A program made the position numbers and the translations under genes. Below the pieces are notes generated by a model, which saw only the letters and a program-made list of their open reading frames with translations, was not told where the DNA came from and ran no database searches. Shown in pieces: positions 1 to 12,235 of a stretch of 64,000 nt of DNA. Origin of the DNA: Varroa destructor (Eukaryota; Arthropoda; Arachnida; Mesostigmata; Varroidae). The stretch lies in assembly GCF_002443255.2 (NCBI RefSeq), contig NW_019211455.1:16502780-16566779 (forward strand), given 5' to 3'. Numbering within the stretch: the first letter of the stretch is position 1; every line of letters starts with the position of its first letter.

Positions 1-198
1 ATGATGGTATACAGTACACAATGCCCCAGATACCTGTAGATTATATTACTGCCAATTTCGTACATATTTCTGCCGCTAAATTTGAAATAACAAAGTAAAA
101 AGAAATTTTTCCCTTATGAGGCTGTCCGTCGTAAACAAAAAATTCTATACCTGAAAACGTTCTATTTTCGCAACCCACGTTCCACTTGCGTGTAAAAC

Positions 199-220
199 AA
201 AAAAAAAAAAAAAAAAAAAA
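199..220 (+). repeat. Poly-A run (22 nt)
   Basis: Uninterrupted A homopolymer in AT-rich DNA. The first 1.5 kb of the window otherwise shows no supported gene. A weak acceptor at about 810 (TTTAATTTATTAG) leads to only 18 open codons. Confidence 0.95.
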
Positions 221-1530
221 CAACCTAAGTTAAGTATATATACGTAAGTTAAATAGATTTGATAATATTAAATAATGATGAAAGTTTTAATGGGTATATT
301 GCTTCGTAGTTGCGGTGTAAGAGCGTGCTATAATAGCAATCCAATTTAACTAGATGATCTTCACGAGTTTTGGTCTTCATTGAACTTCGACGTATGTTAT
401 CATTTGGAAAAAATTGTGTATCTTAAAATGTAATTTAGAACAGCACACGCATAGTAATCACTTACTGCCCTTTTTGTGTACACATCATCGCAGCGACAAT
501 ACAAATAGTTTTTTAGCTTATTTTTTGTCTATATGATCGAAGTAATAAGCTCGTATAAGGTAGCAGGCATGTAAAGATATTACTGATAGTGCCTTTTCGA
601 GTATTTATTTAAAATGCCGAAATGAAATTAAAAAGAACCGACAAGCTGGATAAGTGCTTCTAGAGTAGGTTCTATGGGTATGGATTATCTACAGGTAAAA
701 ATGTTTAAATCACAATTCTTCTTTGGATGTGAGCATTTGCATGTGTAAAATTTAACAAAAGAAATATATATATATATATATATATATACATTTTTTTTTT
801 AATTTATTAGAGAGAACGTTGTGAAAAGGCTATTGCTGGTATCACGGCTCCTAAAGATATTACATAGAGTCGAACAAATCCTCTTTGATAGAGCCACTTA
901 AGCTCAATTGGCTTGACATTCCCCCGGGGTTGCTATGAAGATCTGAAGAGCTTACATGTTTGATCATCGTACAGTTTGTGTCGGGAGAAAGCAGGAGGGA
1001 ACTGAGAGGCTTTTGTATGATATTGTATCATAGTTACATCTGAGGCCACGTGTGGTACATAAGGAATTACAAGTATCATCAACGGGCTGTTGTTAAAAAG
1101 AATTTAGATGCTGGAGCCAAAATCGATTGTTCCCGAAAGCCAGGTCTGCTTCCAATTGGTCTATACAAAAATTGAGAAAAATGTGACAGAATGGAAAGTT
1201 AACTTGCATACCATATTTCTATCTTTGTCTAGCCACCTGTAGGTTGCGCGTATCACAATAGAACCTTATTGTGTTTTTTTATGTTTGTCGCTCGTGGTTC
1301 GTACGCTAGCTTGCTATCTTAATTAAAGCTCTAACAAAGACAACATTCAAAACCCACAGAATTGAGTTAGCTGAATATCAGGCGGAGTTGATGCCAAAGA
1401 TAATGCTTCATAGTCTAACCTACAAAAAAAACTTCGTATTAAAGATTAGAAAGTTGCAGAAGTTTGGCTCTCTAAATAACTTCATTTATTCATAAAGGTT
1501 ATGTATGTACATTTATATCTGTGCACAGGC

Positions 1531-1680
1531 ACTTAAACAAGTCATCGAACGCTGCGCTGAAGAAAAAAATAAAAAAGACGAAAAGCAATTTTTAAATCGC
1601 ACTATACTTGGTCATCTGATCATAAGGCAAAAGCACTCACATATTATTAGTAATCGTTCTAAAGATTATAGGCAATATTA
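1531..1680 (+). CDS. Candidate charged plus-strand exon
   Basis: After the acceptor TATATCTGTGCACAG, a phase-0 frame runs about 50 codons to TAG at 1678-1680. It starts ALKQVIERCAEEKNKKDEK and has a composition suggesting a helical, possibly coiled-coil, segment. It lies on the same strand as the 1.84- and 3.9-kb exons and may belong to that gene, but its end phase does not join directly to 1840, so an exon would be missing. Product unknown. Confidence 0.3.
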
Positions 1681-1839
1681 GTTAGATATTAAGGCGTGTG
1701 AATATACTTTTACGGCAGGACACACGTCGGCACCATATACGGCCAAAATTCCGGACACCCTCAACCGCCTGCTCCCTGAGCGATTATATTAGTTATGTAC
1801 ATGGTACCAAGTTAACTTTCTTTCTGCCTCCACTGCCAG

Positions 1840-2004
1840 CTCAGCTTTTCGGCCATAGGACTCCCGGGGGACGCAGGCATTGGGCTGTCAGGTGCTAGGC
1901 TACTGAGGAACTGCGCGTTTGACGAGTCGACAGATCTTTCAGTGTCTCCCTCCTTTCCTGACGACGGCACCGAACTAACTATGTCACACAGTTGTCCTGT
2001 TTAG
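1840..2004 (+). CDS. Candidate plus-strand exon
   Basis: A strong acceptor (CTTTCTTTCTGCCTCCACTG then CCAG) leads into a frame open for 54 codons: first SFSAIGLPGDAGIGLS, then Asp/Ser-rich sequence, with TAG at about 2002-2004. A donor GTGCTA after TCA-G at 1891 would end the exon in phase 1, which joins in frame to the exon at about 3900. Whether the downstream 37 codons are coding or intronic cannot be decided. Product unknown. Confidence 0.35.
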   Translation, partial: LSFSAIGLPGDAGIGLSGARLLRNCAFDESTDLSVSPSFPDDGTELTMSHSCPV

Positions 2005-2800
2005 GCATAATCTAACGGAAGTGCAAACATGGCATTTTCACTTAGCTCTGTTGCTTGCCATTTCACGTACTTTCTCCAGTAGGAACTATGTAACGACGCT
2101 GGCCCTGATAAATTAAGTGTGTTATATGGTTACGCGTTGGTGATCTCCTCAGACATTTTTATAGGCCTGTCACACTTCATCTTCATCCTTCACACATCTG
2201 TCGATAAAAAAAAGTAAAACTCGGGAAATTACCATATTACTCAGTTTATAGTCTGGTCGTTCAATTGAATCAACTGAAATATGTGGCATTATTCATGCGT
2301 TTACAATCCAAGCTACAAGACTCCGTGCTACTGGAGCAGAAAAGTGCAGTAAAGTCAATAAGTGTCGATTAGTTAAGACGGAAGCTAATTTTTTTTCTTT
2401 TGGATCACTAAAATGGATCACTAAAATTGATCGACTAAGCTTTACTCTTAGGAAAAAGCTAAATTCCTATCCTATATCCGAGCTTAGGAATTGCTCAGGC
2501 GGATACATGTGACTGACGACTACGCAGAGTAGTAGGAAGTTGGGAATTCTAAGGTTCAGAGATGTCCTAGAAATCAGCCAAAAATTAACTACATACGTAT
2601 AGAGTACGTAACAATTCTAGAGTCGTAAAGTTTCCCTAGATATTTGCACATGCTGCTACAGCAGAAAAAATTTTATCACCTTACTGCTTTGTTTGAGAAT
2701 TAGTTAATTTACCTCATTATGACAAGCACACAATTCGTAATTAGATTAATTCATAGCTATTTATAACGTTTACGTCAAAAAAAACGTCGCCAACGTTTTA

Positions 2801-3085
2801 CTATTGGAAAGTAACTATTGCCTTTGGATATACAATGTCAAAAACGTTTGGGTTATACAGATCCCGGTTTGCGCTATCAAGTTCACTCTTACAAATCGTA
2901 CCCGTAATATGCCGTGGCCAGTCTAATTTGACGCTTTCAGTTTCACTCCGCGTACAACTTCCAGATACGGTAACTTTCCCGACCTTGATTGTATATTTGG
3001 GCATTGGCTTCATTTTGTGGTCGTCTGATGGAAAATATGTCCAATGGCGATACCGGACGTTAAACTCGAAATGTAGCAGGTTTTA
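2801..3085 (-). CDS. Candidate minus-strand exon nested in the 1.8-3.9 kb intron
   Basis: The minus frame is open about 94 codons from a TAA near 3085 to TAG at 2801. It includes FNVRYRHWTYFPSDDHK and YTIKVGKVTVSGSCTRSE, alternating like a beta-rich extracellular domain. A good internal donor (GTAAGA after GGT ACG ATT T) would truncate it. The upstream acceptor is weak. It lies opposite the presumed intron of the plus-strand gene. Product unknown, and a chance frame is not excluded. Confidence 0.28.
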
Positions 3086-3898
3086 GTTTATAATTGTGAG
3101 CTTTCTATTCTACAGTTTTATGTTTATGATATAGGAAGATTCTAGCTCTCATTATAGACTTGCATATATTACTGCATGTAGCGATAGCACAATCTGCGGT
3201 ACCGGTCCGGCCGATCCTTCTGCCGTAATCAGGTCATTTTCATAGTACATCTACAACAAATACTTTTGTAGCCATGATTTATCTATACTATTTTTCTCCC
3301 ATCGTTGTTCTGTAAGGTTCTTTGAAGTCAGACAGTACTCAAATTATTGGGTAAGGCATATGTTTTACGGAAATAAAAACTCAGTGTTCTGAATTGTTTT
3401 TCTAACCGGATGTATTTACCGTAAGTTCAGCATAAGGACCATTGTTAAGGATAGGCACACTTCACACATGTCTCTAACTCAGTCAGTACGTAAATCGACT
3501 ATACCAAACTATCACGTTGACCATTTATTCGCGACAACACCGGTGTGACGTTAATCACCCTCCGTGAAACCCTCGAGGTCCTGGGTCGATTCTAGGAAGA
3601 CAGCCAGATTCTACAGCGAACCACTGACGCAGCGGGTGAAGACGTTACTATACGATTTTTTAAACGGCGTGTATCCCTTATTATTGGACTCGAGCAATGC
3701 TCAATTATTAGTTAAATCTAAAATGAAATATTTTCATAAAGTTGTTCTATTCGATTCCTAATGTGTATCAAAGACCTTTTTCATCGATATTTTTTTAACA
3801 CATTACGTATCTAAAACATTGTAAGTTATGATGACGGCAGACTAAGTTGATTCAACCTAGTGAATACTAGCAAATTTCTTGTTATATTCTTATTTCAG

Positions 3899-4695
3899 GA
3901 GCTATTCTCTCCGAAAACGTATTCCATGTCGGCTCTAAGCATCTGACCACCGCGCCATCGACCTGTAGAGACCCACGCAACATCGTTTTCGTACCTGTTC
4001 AAAAAGGGACTTCCCTTATGCCGTTAGCAACCGTGATGCAACACTTACCAGATACGAATCTTGGTAAAATTGTCTCTTGTAGTTTTATATCAGTTAGCGT
4101 ACTCGAGGCAATGAGGGTTACCTGTGCTAAAGGAGGCGACGGTTCATGCGTTTAGGTTTACCTTTGGTCGGACTTTGCGTGCCAGACATATGTTTCTGAC
4201 AGATCTCGCCGCTCCACTCTCATACCAGACGACCCTGTCTTTCGTTCCGTAACGGTAAACATGCTTGTCAATGCGGCTACTGCACTCGCTACGACGACCT
4301 AAGATGTCCCAGTCACCGAAGAACTTCACTGAAGTAATGCTTTCATCGGTTGGCTTCGAAGAAGGCCGTTAAGCGGTTAATGCTTCCAAGTGTACATCGG
4401 TGTTCACTAAGACGATCCGCAATATCCATCGAAGAATTATAATTCCGAAATAGTTTGAGCTTACGGAATGTGTTTTGCTTTGAGTGATTTACGACAGAGT
4501 TCAATGTGTATATATATTTTCAAAATGGTGCACTGAGATGGAATTTTCATGAACCGTTTGCCCTAACGGGCATGCATTAGTCCACTCCTATTTCCAGGCA
4601 AAAACATGCTCGTTGTAGAAGAATACAACAGACCTGTTATGGCCGACAAAAATGCGCTACTTTTGGAATTTGAACGGAAATTAGGTGTTACTTAA
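3899..4695 (+). CDS. Unidentified plus-strand gene, last two exons
   Basis: A pyrimidine-rich acceptor (TATTTCAG) precedes an exon at about 3901-4064 that is open in one frame only, starting with two nt of a split codon. It includes ENVFHVGSKHLTTAP and LATVMQHLPDTNL and ends at donor GTAAAA in phase 1. The next acceptor (CCTATTTCCAG at 4597) opens an exon in the matching phase, reading NMLVVEEYNRPVMADKNALL and then ERKLGVT with a TAA stop at about 4695. Around a third or more of codons start with G in both exons, and the phases agree. Without the splice, the first frame stays open 82 codons to a TAG at 4155. No family was recognised. Earlier exons probably include 1840-1891, whose end phase fits. 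The reading could be a chance concatenation, but the codon bias argues against that. Confidence 0.5.
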
Positions 4696-6702
4696 TCTTT
4701 CTGCGGTGGAAAAGCCTGCCGCAAAATTGAAAGCTTCATACTTTAGCTCAATTTTACATTACTGTCAATTGCTATGTGGCTCTTAAGAATATACAGAAGA
4801 TCTTCGTGACGCAAACCGGAAGATCTTCAATAGGGTTCAGATTGGAAAGGCCCAAAAAACTCATCGAAATTGATCAAGCTATTTTTGATACATCTAAGTT
4901 TTTCACATATGAAGTTAGGTTTTTCGAGACGGTTTGCGCTTTTAAAACGTTTCGCGTTTTTCCAACTTTTTGGCCGTTTTGGGTTCCTACATTTTTAGGG
5001 CTTTTGGTCTGCTATCAGCTCAAAATGTAGATTCATTGAAATTTCTTATATATAGCATATTCGAGTGGCACTTTAATGGCTTTATATCTACCGATATTGA
5101 CCGCTGATACTATTTGAAGCTTATTTAAAAAAAGAAAACTTTCAAACTTGACTGGCTAATTGTTTAGGCCCAAATACGCTGTGGATAATGGTGACATTGA
5201 ATAGTTATGGTCGTCAAGAATAACACTTCTAGCGCATGCAAAAGGTTTCACTGATGTATTACTTGTTTAGGTTCGATCTTAAAAATAAAGCATATAGATA
5301 TATACATATATATGTATTCGACCAGGCAGGCAACTTGCTGCGGCGCCAGATCCCCCCAATGCTAATTTCCCCCAACAAATTTTCGTCCAGGGCCGAGGAT
5401 TTAGTTTTAGAAGGCTACAGTACGCTGTCCTGTGTCACAGCTGCAACTGTCACACTGAGTGGCAGCCTCTTCCTTTACGTCTGTTGCTCTATATAGACAG
5501 ACAATGGTAGACACGCATTTGGCATTGTTAAACACCCGAGGAGTCAATCGCTGCGGAAACACGCTGGCCAATTGCAGATGATCTTGCTATAACGCAGGAG
5601 TACAATAGATAAGCTGCATCAGACCGAAGACGTGTTAGCTATACGTCATTTCAAATAACAATTCTTATCTAGTAAAATTGTTTGATATACTGGAGTCGAT
5701 TACCTGTAATTGTCCACAAATGTTGCGACAGCACTGGATATAATGAAATTCAAAGATTATGTTTCGTCTTATTTTTCTTGCCTCGCTTGACGGCGCTGGA
5801 GGCTCACATTATTTTTGAGTATATTTATTATACCTGAGCAAACAAGTAGTTTCTACTCATTTCGACATCTCGCACCATAGCTCTAATGTGACGCCTGGGG
5901 ACAAAACAGTGTAAAACGATTGGCGTCCACCATACTCTATGTAGATGATAATTGATTTTATCTGAAACATTTTCTCATCATGTACGCATAAGTAAAACTT
6001 ATTTTAAGGTATTAGTGGCTTTCATCATTTTTATTGTCAATGCCTGAGGGGCACAATCGCATTTTAAGGCTTTTTAATCGTAAAGGGTTAATACCATAAT
6101 AGAATTTATAGAACAGGATGCTAATCTGAAAAATTCATTGAGCTAAGCAAGCGCCTGTAAAAAAAAGTATCATCTAAAGTCACTCTATGATTCAATCTTA
6201 TTTTTTTTATCTTATCTATTAAATATCATATTTACCTCATACGTGTTTGAATGATGGCCTACGCACCAAAGATGATCCATGAACTGTGGTTCTATTAAGG
6301 CGCAGTTGTCAATTTTTATGAAGACGAAACAAAGGCCGGTATCCTTAAGCCAATTTCAACACGTCTATCAGGGTTTATGAATGAAGTTCGACATTTGCTG
6401 TTGCCGTGGGCCCGAAATAGCTATAGAAGCTATGGCGAGGCAAACCATTGGAGTGCATCTTTTACGATGTAGTGCCTTTTCATCTTCGTAACAAGGTGTA
6501 GATTCATACACTTGCTAAGACAGAAAACTAATGACTGAATAAAAAAAAATAGATGTTTTCAAACACCAAACGGAACCGGATATAACTGTGGCGTAATAAA
6601 TTAGTGTTCTGCCTTTTACCTAAATTAAGAGATTCATGATAAACAGACATTTAGCCTGCGTTCATAGTTTAGAACTGATAGTTTAGACGCCTGTAATGAT
6701 AT

Positions 6703-6705
<3 letters not shown>

Positions 6706-6754
<49 letters not shown>
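6706..6754. repeat. (AT)n microsatellite, 49 bp
   Basis: Uninterrupted TA dinucleotide array. The surrounding 5.1-7.4 kb shows no supported exon. Confidence 0.95.
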
Positions 6755-6755
<1 letters not shown>

Positions 6756-7463
6756 TTTTTTTTTAAATTAAACACTCAAGTGTGAGAATTAGGTAGTCTT
6801 CAGTGTTGGACGTAGGACTACCATTCTTATTGAATAGACCAACTCGATACAAAATAGGAGAGAAAGTAAGCCCTTTTGAGCCTGCACATACCATCAGTTT
6901 GTCGTTTGAGGTGGCAGCGGTTTACTTATAATCAAATAATATTCTCCTTCGTATTATTTCACACAAATCCAGACGATAGCGACGTTTTAGATTACCGTGG
7001 TCCCATTGAAAGCGAACATGGATTACACGAAGCAATACAACCTTTCAACTGAACTCAAAGAAAATATAAAACATACATTAAAACGAGCACTATGTTTATG
7101 TTAAGAAAAACACCTGCAGCTACAGCTCCAGCGTACAAAAAGCTCTCACTTATGTAATCTTTATCATATAAAATCCAAAATGATAACCAAATTGCCCATG
7201 CTGATAACTATGCTATCCGATGACTACTATTTACAAAGCTGTGATGACCTGAATAGAAAAATATGGGCCAAATTATACTTTACTTCTCGCTCAGCATCAA
7301 TAAGCCTCCGGATTGCCTTACCACCCAGTCACCGTGTGGCCTTACCGTACACAGCTACGTGCTGCCCGTTACAGCGGTAGCTGCTTCCTCGCCATCCGCA
7401 TCCTACTCAGTCCATTTCGTTCAGAGTAAATTTACAGTTTTAGTTCAGTGTAGCAGATAGGCC

Positions 7464-7811
7464 GTGCGGCTAGTGGCAGCAGACGTTCTCAGAGCGGATT
7501 GTTCAGCACGGCCGATAGGGCCTGACTTAACTCCCACTCCCTCTTCCCTTTGTCAGTCTCTATCTTCCAACTCAAATAGTCCCCAAGAGACTGAGCGAAT
7601 AGTCGGCCGCCACTGTCGCGATCTCAGTAGCAGCCGAACGCAGTACCGACTCTCTGATTGCGAGCCCTCGGATGCTACTGCTACTGATTCCCCAAGCTAC
7701 AGCACCTCGCTACAACGCGAACGCCCAAGTCGAATGCCTTGCCCAAGAGAGGGGTCGAGCGGGCCGATCGGCTGGAAGGGACTACCTCTAAGGGCGGCTT
7801 TATCGCTGTAG
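7464..7811 (+). CDS. Ser/Arg-rich open frame in a GC-rich island
   Basis: There are 115 open codons after GTG in the GC-rich island, rich in Ser, Pro, Arg and Thr (for example SSLCQSLSSNSNSPQETER), ending in TAG. Codon position 1 is moderately G-rich. No start ATG and no clear upstream acceptor were found, so this may be an internal exon, 5'UTR or chance. The frame on the opposite strand at 7697-8095 has a T/C-rich position 1 and looks like its shadow. Confidence 0.25.
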   Translation: MRLVAADVLRADCSARPIGPDLTPTPSSLCQSLSSNSNSPQETERIVGRHCRDLSSSRTQYRLSDCEPSDATATDSPSYSTSLQRERPSRMPCPREGSSGPIGWKGLPLRAALSL

Positions 7812-8051
7812 TATTTAGAGGCCCTAGATCGGAAAGCTTGCACGGCGAAAGCGCTGGGAAGCTTTCCTTTTCTTAGAGGCTCAGTCGTATTCAGAAAAAG
7901 GGCAGTGGAACTTAAGAGGACACGGAAGAGTAGAACAGAATGGCGCGGAGAAGGAAGAGAACCTGCTGGACCTGCTCTAAAAACGCTGTGTGCGGAATGC
8001 TTTTCAGTTTTTGGCAGAAAGGCGCTACACAGGCTGAAGCTGCAGCGATGA
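7812..8051 (+). CDS. Candidate basic plus-strand exon
   Basis: The acceptor GGCTTTATCGCTGTAG is followed by an 80-codon phase-0 frame ending TGA at 8049-8051. It starts YLEALDRKACTAKALGSF and has a basic centre (VELKRTRKSRTEWRGEGR). About a third of codons begin with G. It directly follows the stop of the preceding Ser-rich frame at 7811, so the two cannot be read as one exon. Product unknown. Confidence 0.33.
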   Translation, partial: YLEALDRKACTAKALGSFPFLRGSVVFRKRAVELKRTRKSRTEWRGEGREPAGPALKTLCAECFSVFGRKALHRLKLQR

Positions 8052-8299
8052 CGACGGTGTCGAATGGGGCTGCCGCCCACTTCAATGAAGACCATACAAC
8101 ACGTTCCTAAGACGGAGGCACATTTTTTGTGTCAGCTGCACCCGTCGCAAGGAGTCACTCAGGGTGGGGGAAGTGTTTGGAATCCAGAAGGACGCTATGT
8201 AACTGATCCTCAGTCCAGAGGAGAGACCCCGACTGCGCTGATCCGGCATCTACTAACTCCGCTCACTCTGTTCCTATTAAACGATACAGTCTCGTGCGG

Positions 8300-11000
8300 T
8301 TAGTAAAAAACGTGAGCTGTGACCTTGCAAGATACTTCTCGTCGAGAATTACTTTAACTGAAAAAATACACAAAAGTTGTGTTATGTATATTCTATATAG
8401 TAGAAAGTAAACGGAAACAGTAAACCAAATCTTCGTTAAATACAATGTCCTTAAACGGTTCCATTCATACAAGGTTCATAAACGATTGCCTTTATGTACA
8501 AACCAGTTTTGATATCTTCGTTTCAATATTAACCTGTGGTATAGCAGTTAGCAGGTAGTGTACAGTTTCTTTGTATTAGACCTAGCCATTGTTGTTTCGC
8601 GTCTGCATTAAGCATGAATAGCAGCCATCGGTAAACTGATCTAGTTGCAACTAAATAAATCCGCAATAAAAAAAAACATTAGAAAAACAATACAGAAAAT
8701 GAAAAAATTTAGCGCCGAAGAGCTGATATTCTTGGACATTATAATGAATCACTCACAGAGTCTTCTTTTTTTGATTATCCTATTTTCAGGTGCTAATAAA
8801 TAAATAAATGACTTGATACGGGCATTTCATACTCGTCTCGGTAAGGATGGCTTCACGTGTTTCGTAAGGCAAATACTTGTTGCGAAAACACACATTTTTT
8901 ATACTGCGAGATGGCAGCATTTTTTACTCATTTCACGGCTAAAAGATAATATATTAGAGTATCACTGATACAAAATGTCTCTTCTTTAATTCCTTCAATA
9001 CTATCTAATAAGAACATATTCTGTAGATTTATACAACCTGAACGAAATAAATCGGCTAATTGTATTAGTTCCTTACTGGCTTTTTTTACGGTATTTAGAA
9101 ATTTCTTCAAATAATAGATGAACTAGCATTTTGTTTCCATTACCCGATGTCTACGTTGCCCAAACGCCAATGCCCAACCGCCTTCACCCGCAGAATGTAT
9201 AGATCACCTTCAAAGTCACAATATACGTATACCTAAACGGCTTTCTATCTTTATCTATTAATTGAGAGGATTAAACATCGGCCCCTTCTTCTCATTTTTT
9301 CTTATTTGTGTGAATGAAGTGCCTCGATGACTAGACGTTACGTAGACTTATGTTTACATCTTCATTGGACTATAGCGCCATCTTGTAACGTTTGTTTGCA
9401 GATGTCAGGGCCGCCAGTAATATTAACTTGAAAAGTTAAGATAAACCGATGTGATGAGATTAATCAAACAGAATACTTAAACAGAGAACCTGACGTTTCC
9501 GCTATTGAACGGACCTAGATTCGTTCTGCTTACGAAAATCGTTTTAAGAAATGCCAAATATTGTATATTTATACGTTTTAACGTACCGTTTTAACGGTGA
9601 TTTGAAGGATAATGTTACTCAAACGTTAGTTTGGCTTTTCGTCTATTTGTTTTTGGGCAAGACTAGGAACCAGGAGGTTGTCCTGATAATTTGTAATAAA
9701 AAATATTTGTCCTGAACTCTGTTTGGGACCAGCACGAAGTCCCATAAGAAGCTTAGCTGCTCAAAGGCAGCACAGCCTGACATATATGACAGGTGTTGTT
9801 CTCAACGGAAGACGCCACTGCCCAGCTCTAAATAGCGCATAGTTTAGAGAGTGAGACAAAATCTATAGATCGTGGTTTTTGAAGTTCTTCCTCCTAATGT
9901 AAATCTAAAAGTGCAGTATAATCTGTATTAGCGATTATATCGTGTCGAGTTACTCAGTATACTACGGAAAATGCTAGTGGACGATGCAAGGACCTATAAA
10001 CAAATCCATGATCGCAATATGATTGTTACTAGAATTCAGTTCCCGTAAAGACCTCCTAGAAGGAGAACTAGAAGGGACATGATTAATGCGCAAGGCCAGG
10101 CATAAGGTGGCAATGATCTTACTAGTAACGGAATGAAATTCGAAAAGCGTAGCGATGTGCTCGACCGTGTACCAATCTAGAGAAGCGGTGTGGTTGATTA
10201 AGGTATGCATGGGATTTTCAGAAATATTTACAATGAACCATAATTGAAAACAATCGTCCCTTAATTGAACCACTGGGAGCCGTCGTAGGCTAGTATGACC
10301 GTGTAATATCCATACGCAAATAACATGAAAAACAGGCAATAAAAAAAGCGTACAATCTAAACCTTTTCAGACAGGTAAGGATTTTCTGCTGTTGAGGATA
10401 TTTACGTAGGTTAAATCATTACGAGTTTGGGACTGGCGGTTGTAAATATAATAATCGAAAAAAATGCCTTCTACGAGTATGAAACTATACCTGAGCGAAA
10501 CCAAAATTATTTACGAAGCCTAAGATTTGCCTGCCTTGGCGTCATCAAGGCGTATGCCGTAATCAGGAGAAACACGCCCCGAGAGACAGTAGACGTGCAA
10601 GGCGCACGGCCCGTCTGGATAATTTGAGTGATTCTGGAAAAGAAGCTGATGTGGGAGGAAAAGTCTGTTAAAGGCTGTTCATGAAAATGAAAAAGCGTCC
10701 GAAACTGGCCAGAAAGATGAGTTCGGGACATCGTGTCGCATCCAAATTTCTAAATTGCAATGAAACTTTTTGAGCAAACAAGAAGATTAATACGAAAGTA
10801 GGCTTCCTCATACGACAAATACGATGTCACGCCAACAACGGCCCAGATCCATATTCCGAATCATGGAAACATTTCAGAGTAGATCGATGTGGTGCAGTAA
10901 AACCACAGTGCGAAAAAACCTACACAAATGTGAAGAAATAGGGGTCAAGTTGTCATCCATCTAAAGGTCATATACAAACCCGCACTTCGAAGTCGGCAAC
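8300..11000. other. No supported gene
   Basis: AT-rich. A strong acceptor near 8789 (CCTATTTTCAG) leads to GTGCTAATAAATAAATAAATG, that is, a stop almost at once with overlapping AATAAA motifs, so it could be a 3'UTR exon. The minus frame at 9974-10339 has no splice support. Confidence 0.4.
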
Positions 11001-11008
11001 TATCGAAA

Positions 11009-11842
11009 GTGGTTTCGGACTATGGGGAGCACGATACGAGAAAGAAAAGAAGCCTTGCAACGTGTAGCTGTACCGGAGCCCACGGCGAGGGTGGCGTGAC
11101 CCTATTGCAAGGAGAAAGAGGAAGTATCCTGCTACAGACACTGCCATGTGCCACGCGAATGCTACTTATCATGGATTTCCGTCGACACTTTGAGCTCGAC
11201 TTAGATGTTTACTCTGTCAAAAGTCGAGTAGAGCCGACGACGATGGAGAATGCTACACACGAGTGTAACGCAAGGCACTTGCTACGACTTAGACTATCCA
11301 CTGATGCACGGCTTATTGAAAATATAAAGGCGTACTACGGATCTGAAAGTCTGAGACCCAAAACATTCGCTAGAAAAATTGTTTCGTTAACTCTCATGTT
11401 GGTAGCCTTAGATATGATATACTGCTGCAGTTATGAACTGTTTATACGCTATTATAGCTGCTATCATACCATGTGTGAGCTTTTCTCGCTACGGCTCAGA
11501 TCTCAACATTTTTTTTTTGAGTTACAAGCAAGAGAAACAATGCTTTTATTCTCTTCGAAAAAAAGGTTCGTTCAGGATCCAAATTATTCCATACCTTTAC
11601 CATTAGTGAGCCTGACAAACTGCGACAGAACGAACAATCAATATGTACAATATTATCACACAGCGAAGACACAAACTATATCCTCTTTTATGTCGTTTTG
11701 CTTATTGTTGTGCTCCAATCGAGAACTGGATCAACTGTTGGGCCTTTGGATCTTCAAGCTGACGGAGCAATGTAAACTCAGAATGCTACATCCATTATTT
11801 GGTAAAATCATATCGAGTCAGCCGCGCGACACTGAACTATAA
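11009..11842 (+). CDS. Longest open frame of the window (277 codons), unidentified
   Basis: The frame is open from GTG at 11009; the first ATG is at 11159 and would give 227 aa. The middle includes LLIMDFRRHFELDLDVY and NARHLLRLRLSTDARLI; later parts are Cys/Tyr/Leu-rich and include a Phe run encoded by poly-T. At the observed stop density, a frame this long is not expected by chance even over both strands, so it is either coding, a retained exon with readthrough, or a decayed mobile or viral gene. No motif was recognised. It ends 394 bp before the strong exon acceptor at 12235 on the same strand. Confidence 0.35.
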   Translation: MVSDYGEHDTRKKRSLATCSCTGAHGEGGVTLLQGERGSILLQTLPCATRMLLIMDFRRHFELDLDVYSVKSRVEPTTMENATHECNARHLLRLRLSTDARLIENIKAYYGSESLRPKTFARKIVSLTLMLVALDMIYCCSYELFIRYYSCYHTMCELFSLRLRSQHFFFELQARETMLLFSSKKRFVQDPNYSIPLPLVSLTNCDRTNNQYVQYYHTAKTQTISSFMSFCLLLCSNRELDQLLGLWIFKLTEQCKLRMLHPLFGKIISSQPRDTEL

Positions 11843-12078
11843 CTAGATCTATCAACAAGCGTGATGGTTTTATGTCTTCTGGCTTTCTTAGAGTCCCCGC
11901 TTCTCGACAGGGCTTCTCTGTCTGTCCATGTATCCGTCTCTCTTCGAAACGGTCTACTCGTTCTTGTAAGACTGTTTTATCGTATGTTAGCGTCTCTGTA
12001 TGAGTAGATGTGCGCCATGCGCTAGCAACGTCCGTCGGGCCATCGTAATCCTCGTCCTCTGGGGATCCTGACACGGCT
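11808..12078 (-). CDS. Acidic/charged candidate minus-strand exon
   Basis: About 89 open codons, 36 percent of them starting with G, reach TGA at 11808. Acceptor-like AGs lie at the upstream edge (TGTCAG just before GATCCCC). The peptide is highly charged: SPEDEDYDGPTDVAS, then TVLQERVDRFEERRIHG. This suggests a disordered-then-helical region. It overlaps the end of the plus-strand 277-codon frame by about 35 bp. No ATG was found. Product unknown. Confidence 0.4.
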
Positions 12079-12235
12079 CAGAGCAGCTTAACTTCGTGCT
12101 TAAGTTCGCAGTACCCTATAGCGTAGTGCACTACACGATATGTATACATTAGTATACTCGTAGGGCGGCTATGCTAGTCTTTTTCACTCCCAACACACAC
12201 ACAGTTGCTTTCTTTACCCTATCTCCCCTTTCAGA

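Noticed and set aside
2401..2426. Two tandem copies of a 13-bp unit TGGATCACTAAAA
   Set aside because: Only two copies with no other occurrence noticed; ordinary slippage.
7697..8095. 132-codon minus-strand frame
   Set aside because: Codon position 1 is dominated by T and C. It is the antisense shadow of the plus-strand candidate exons at 7464-8051.
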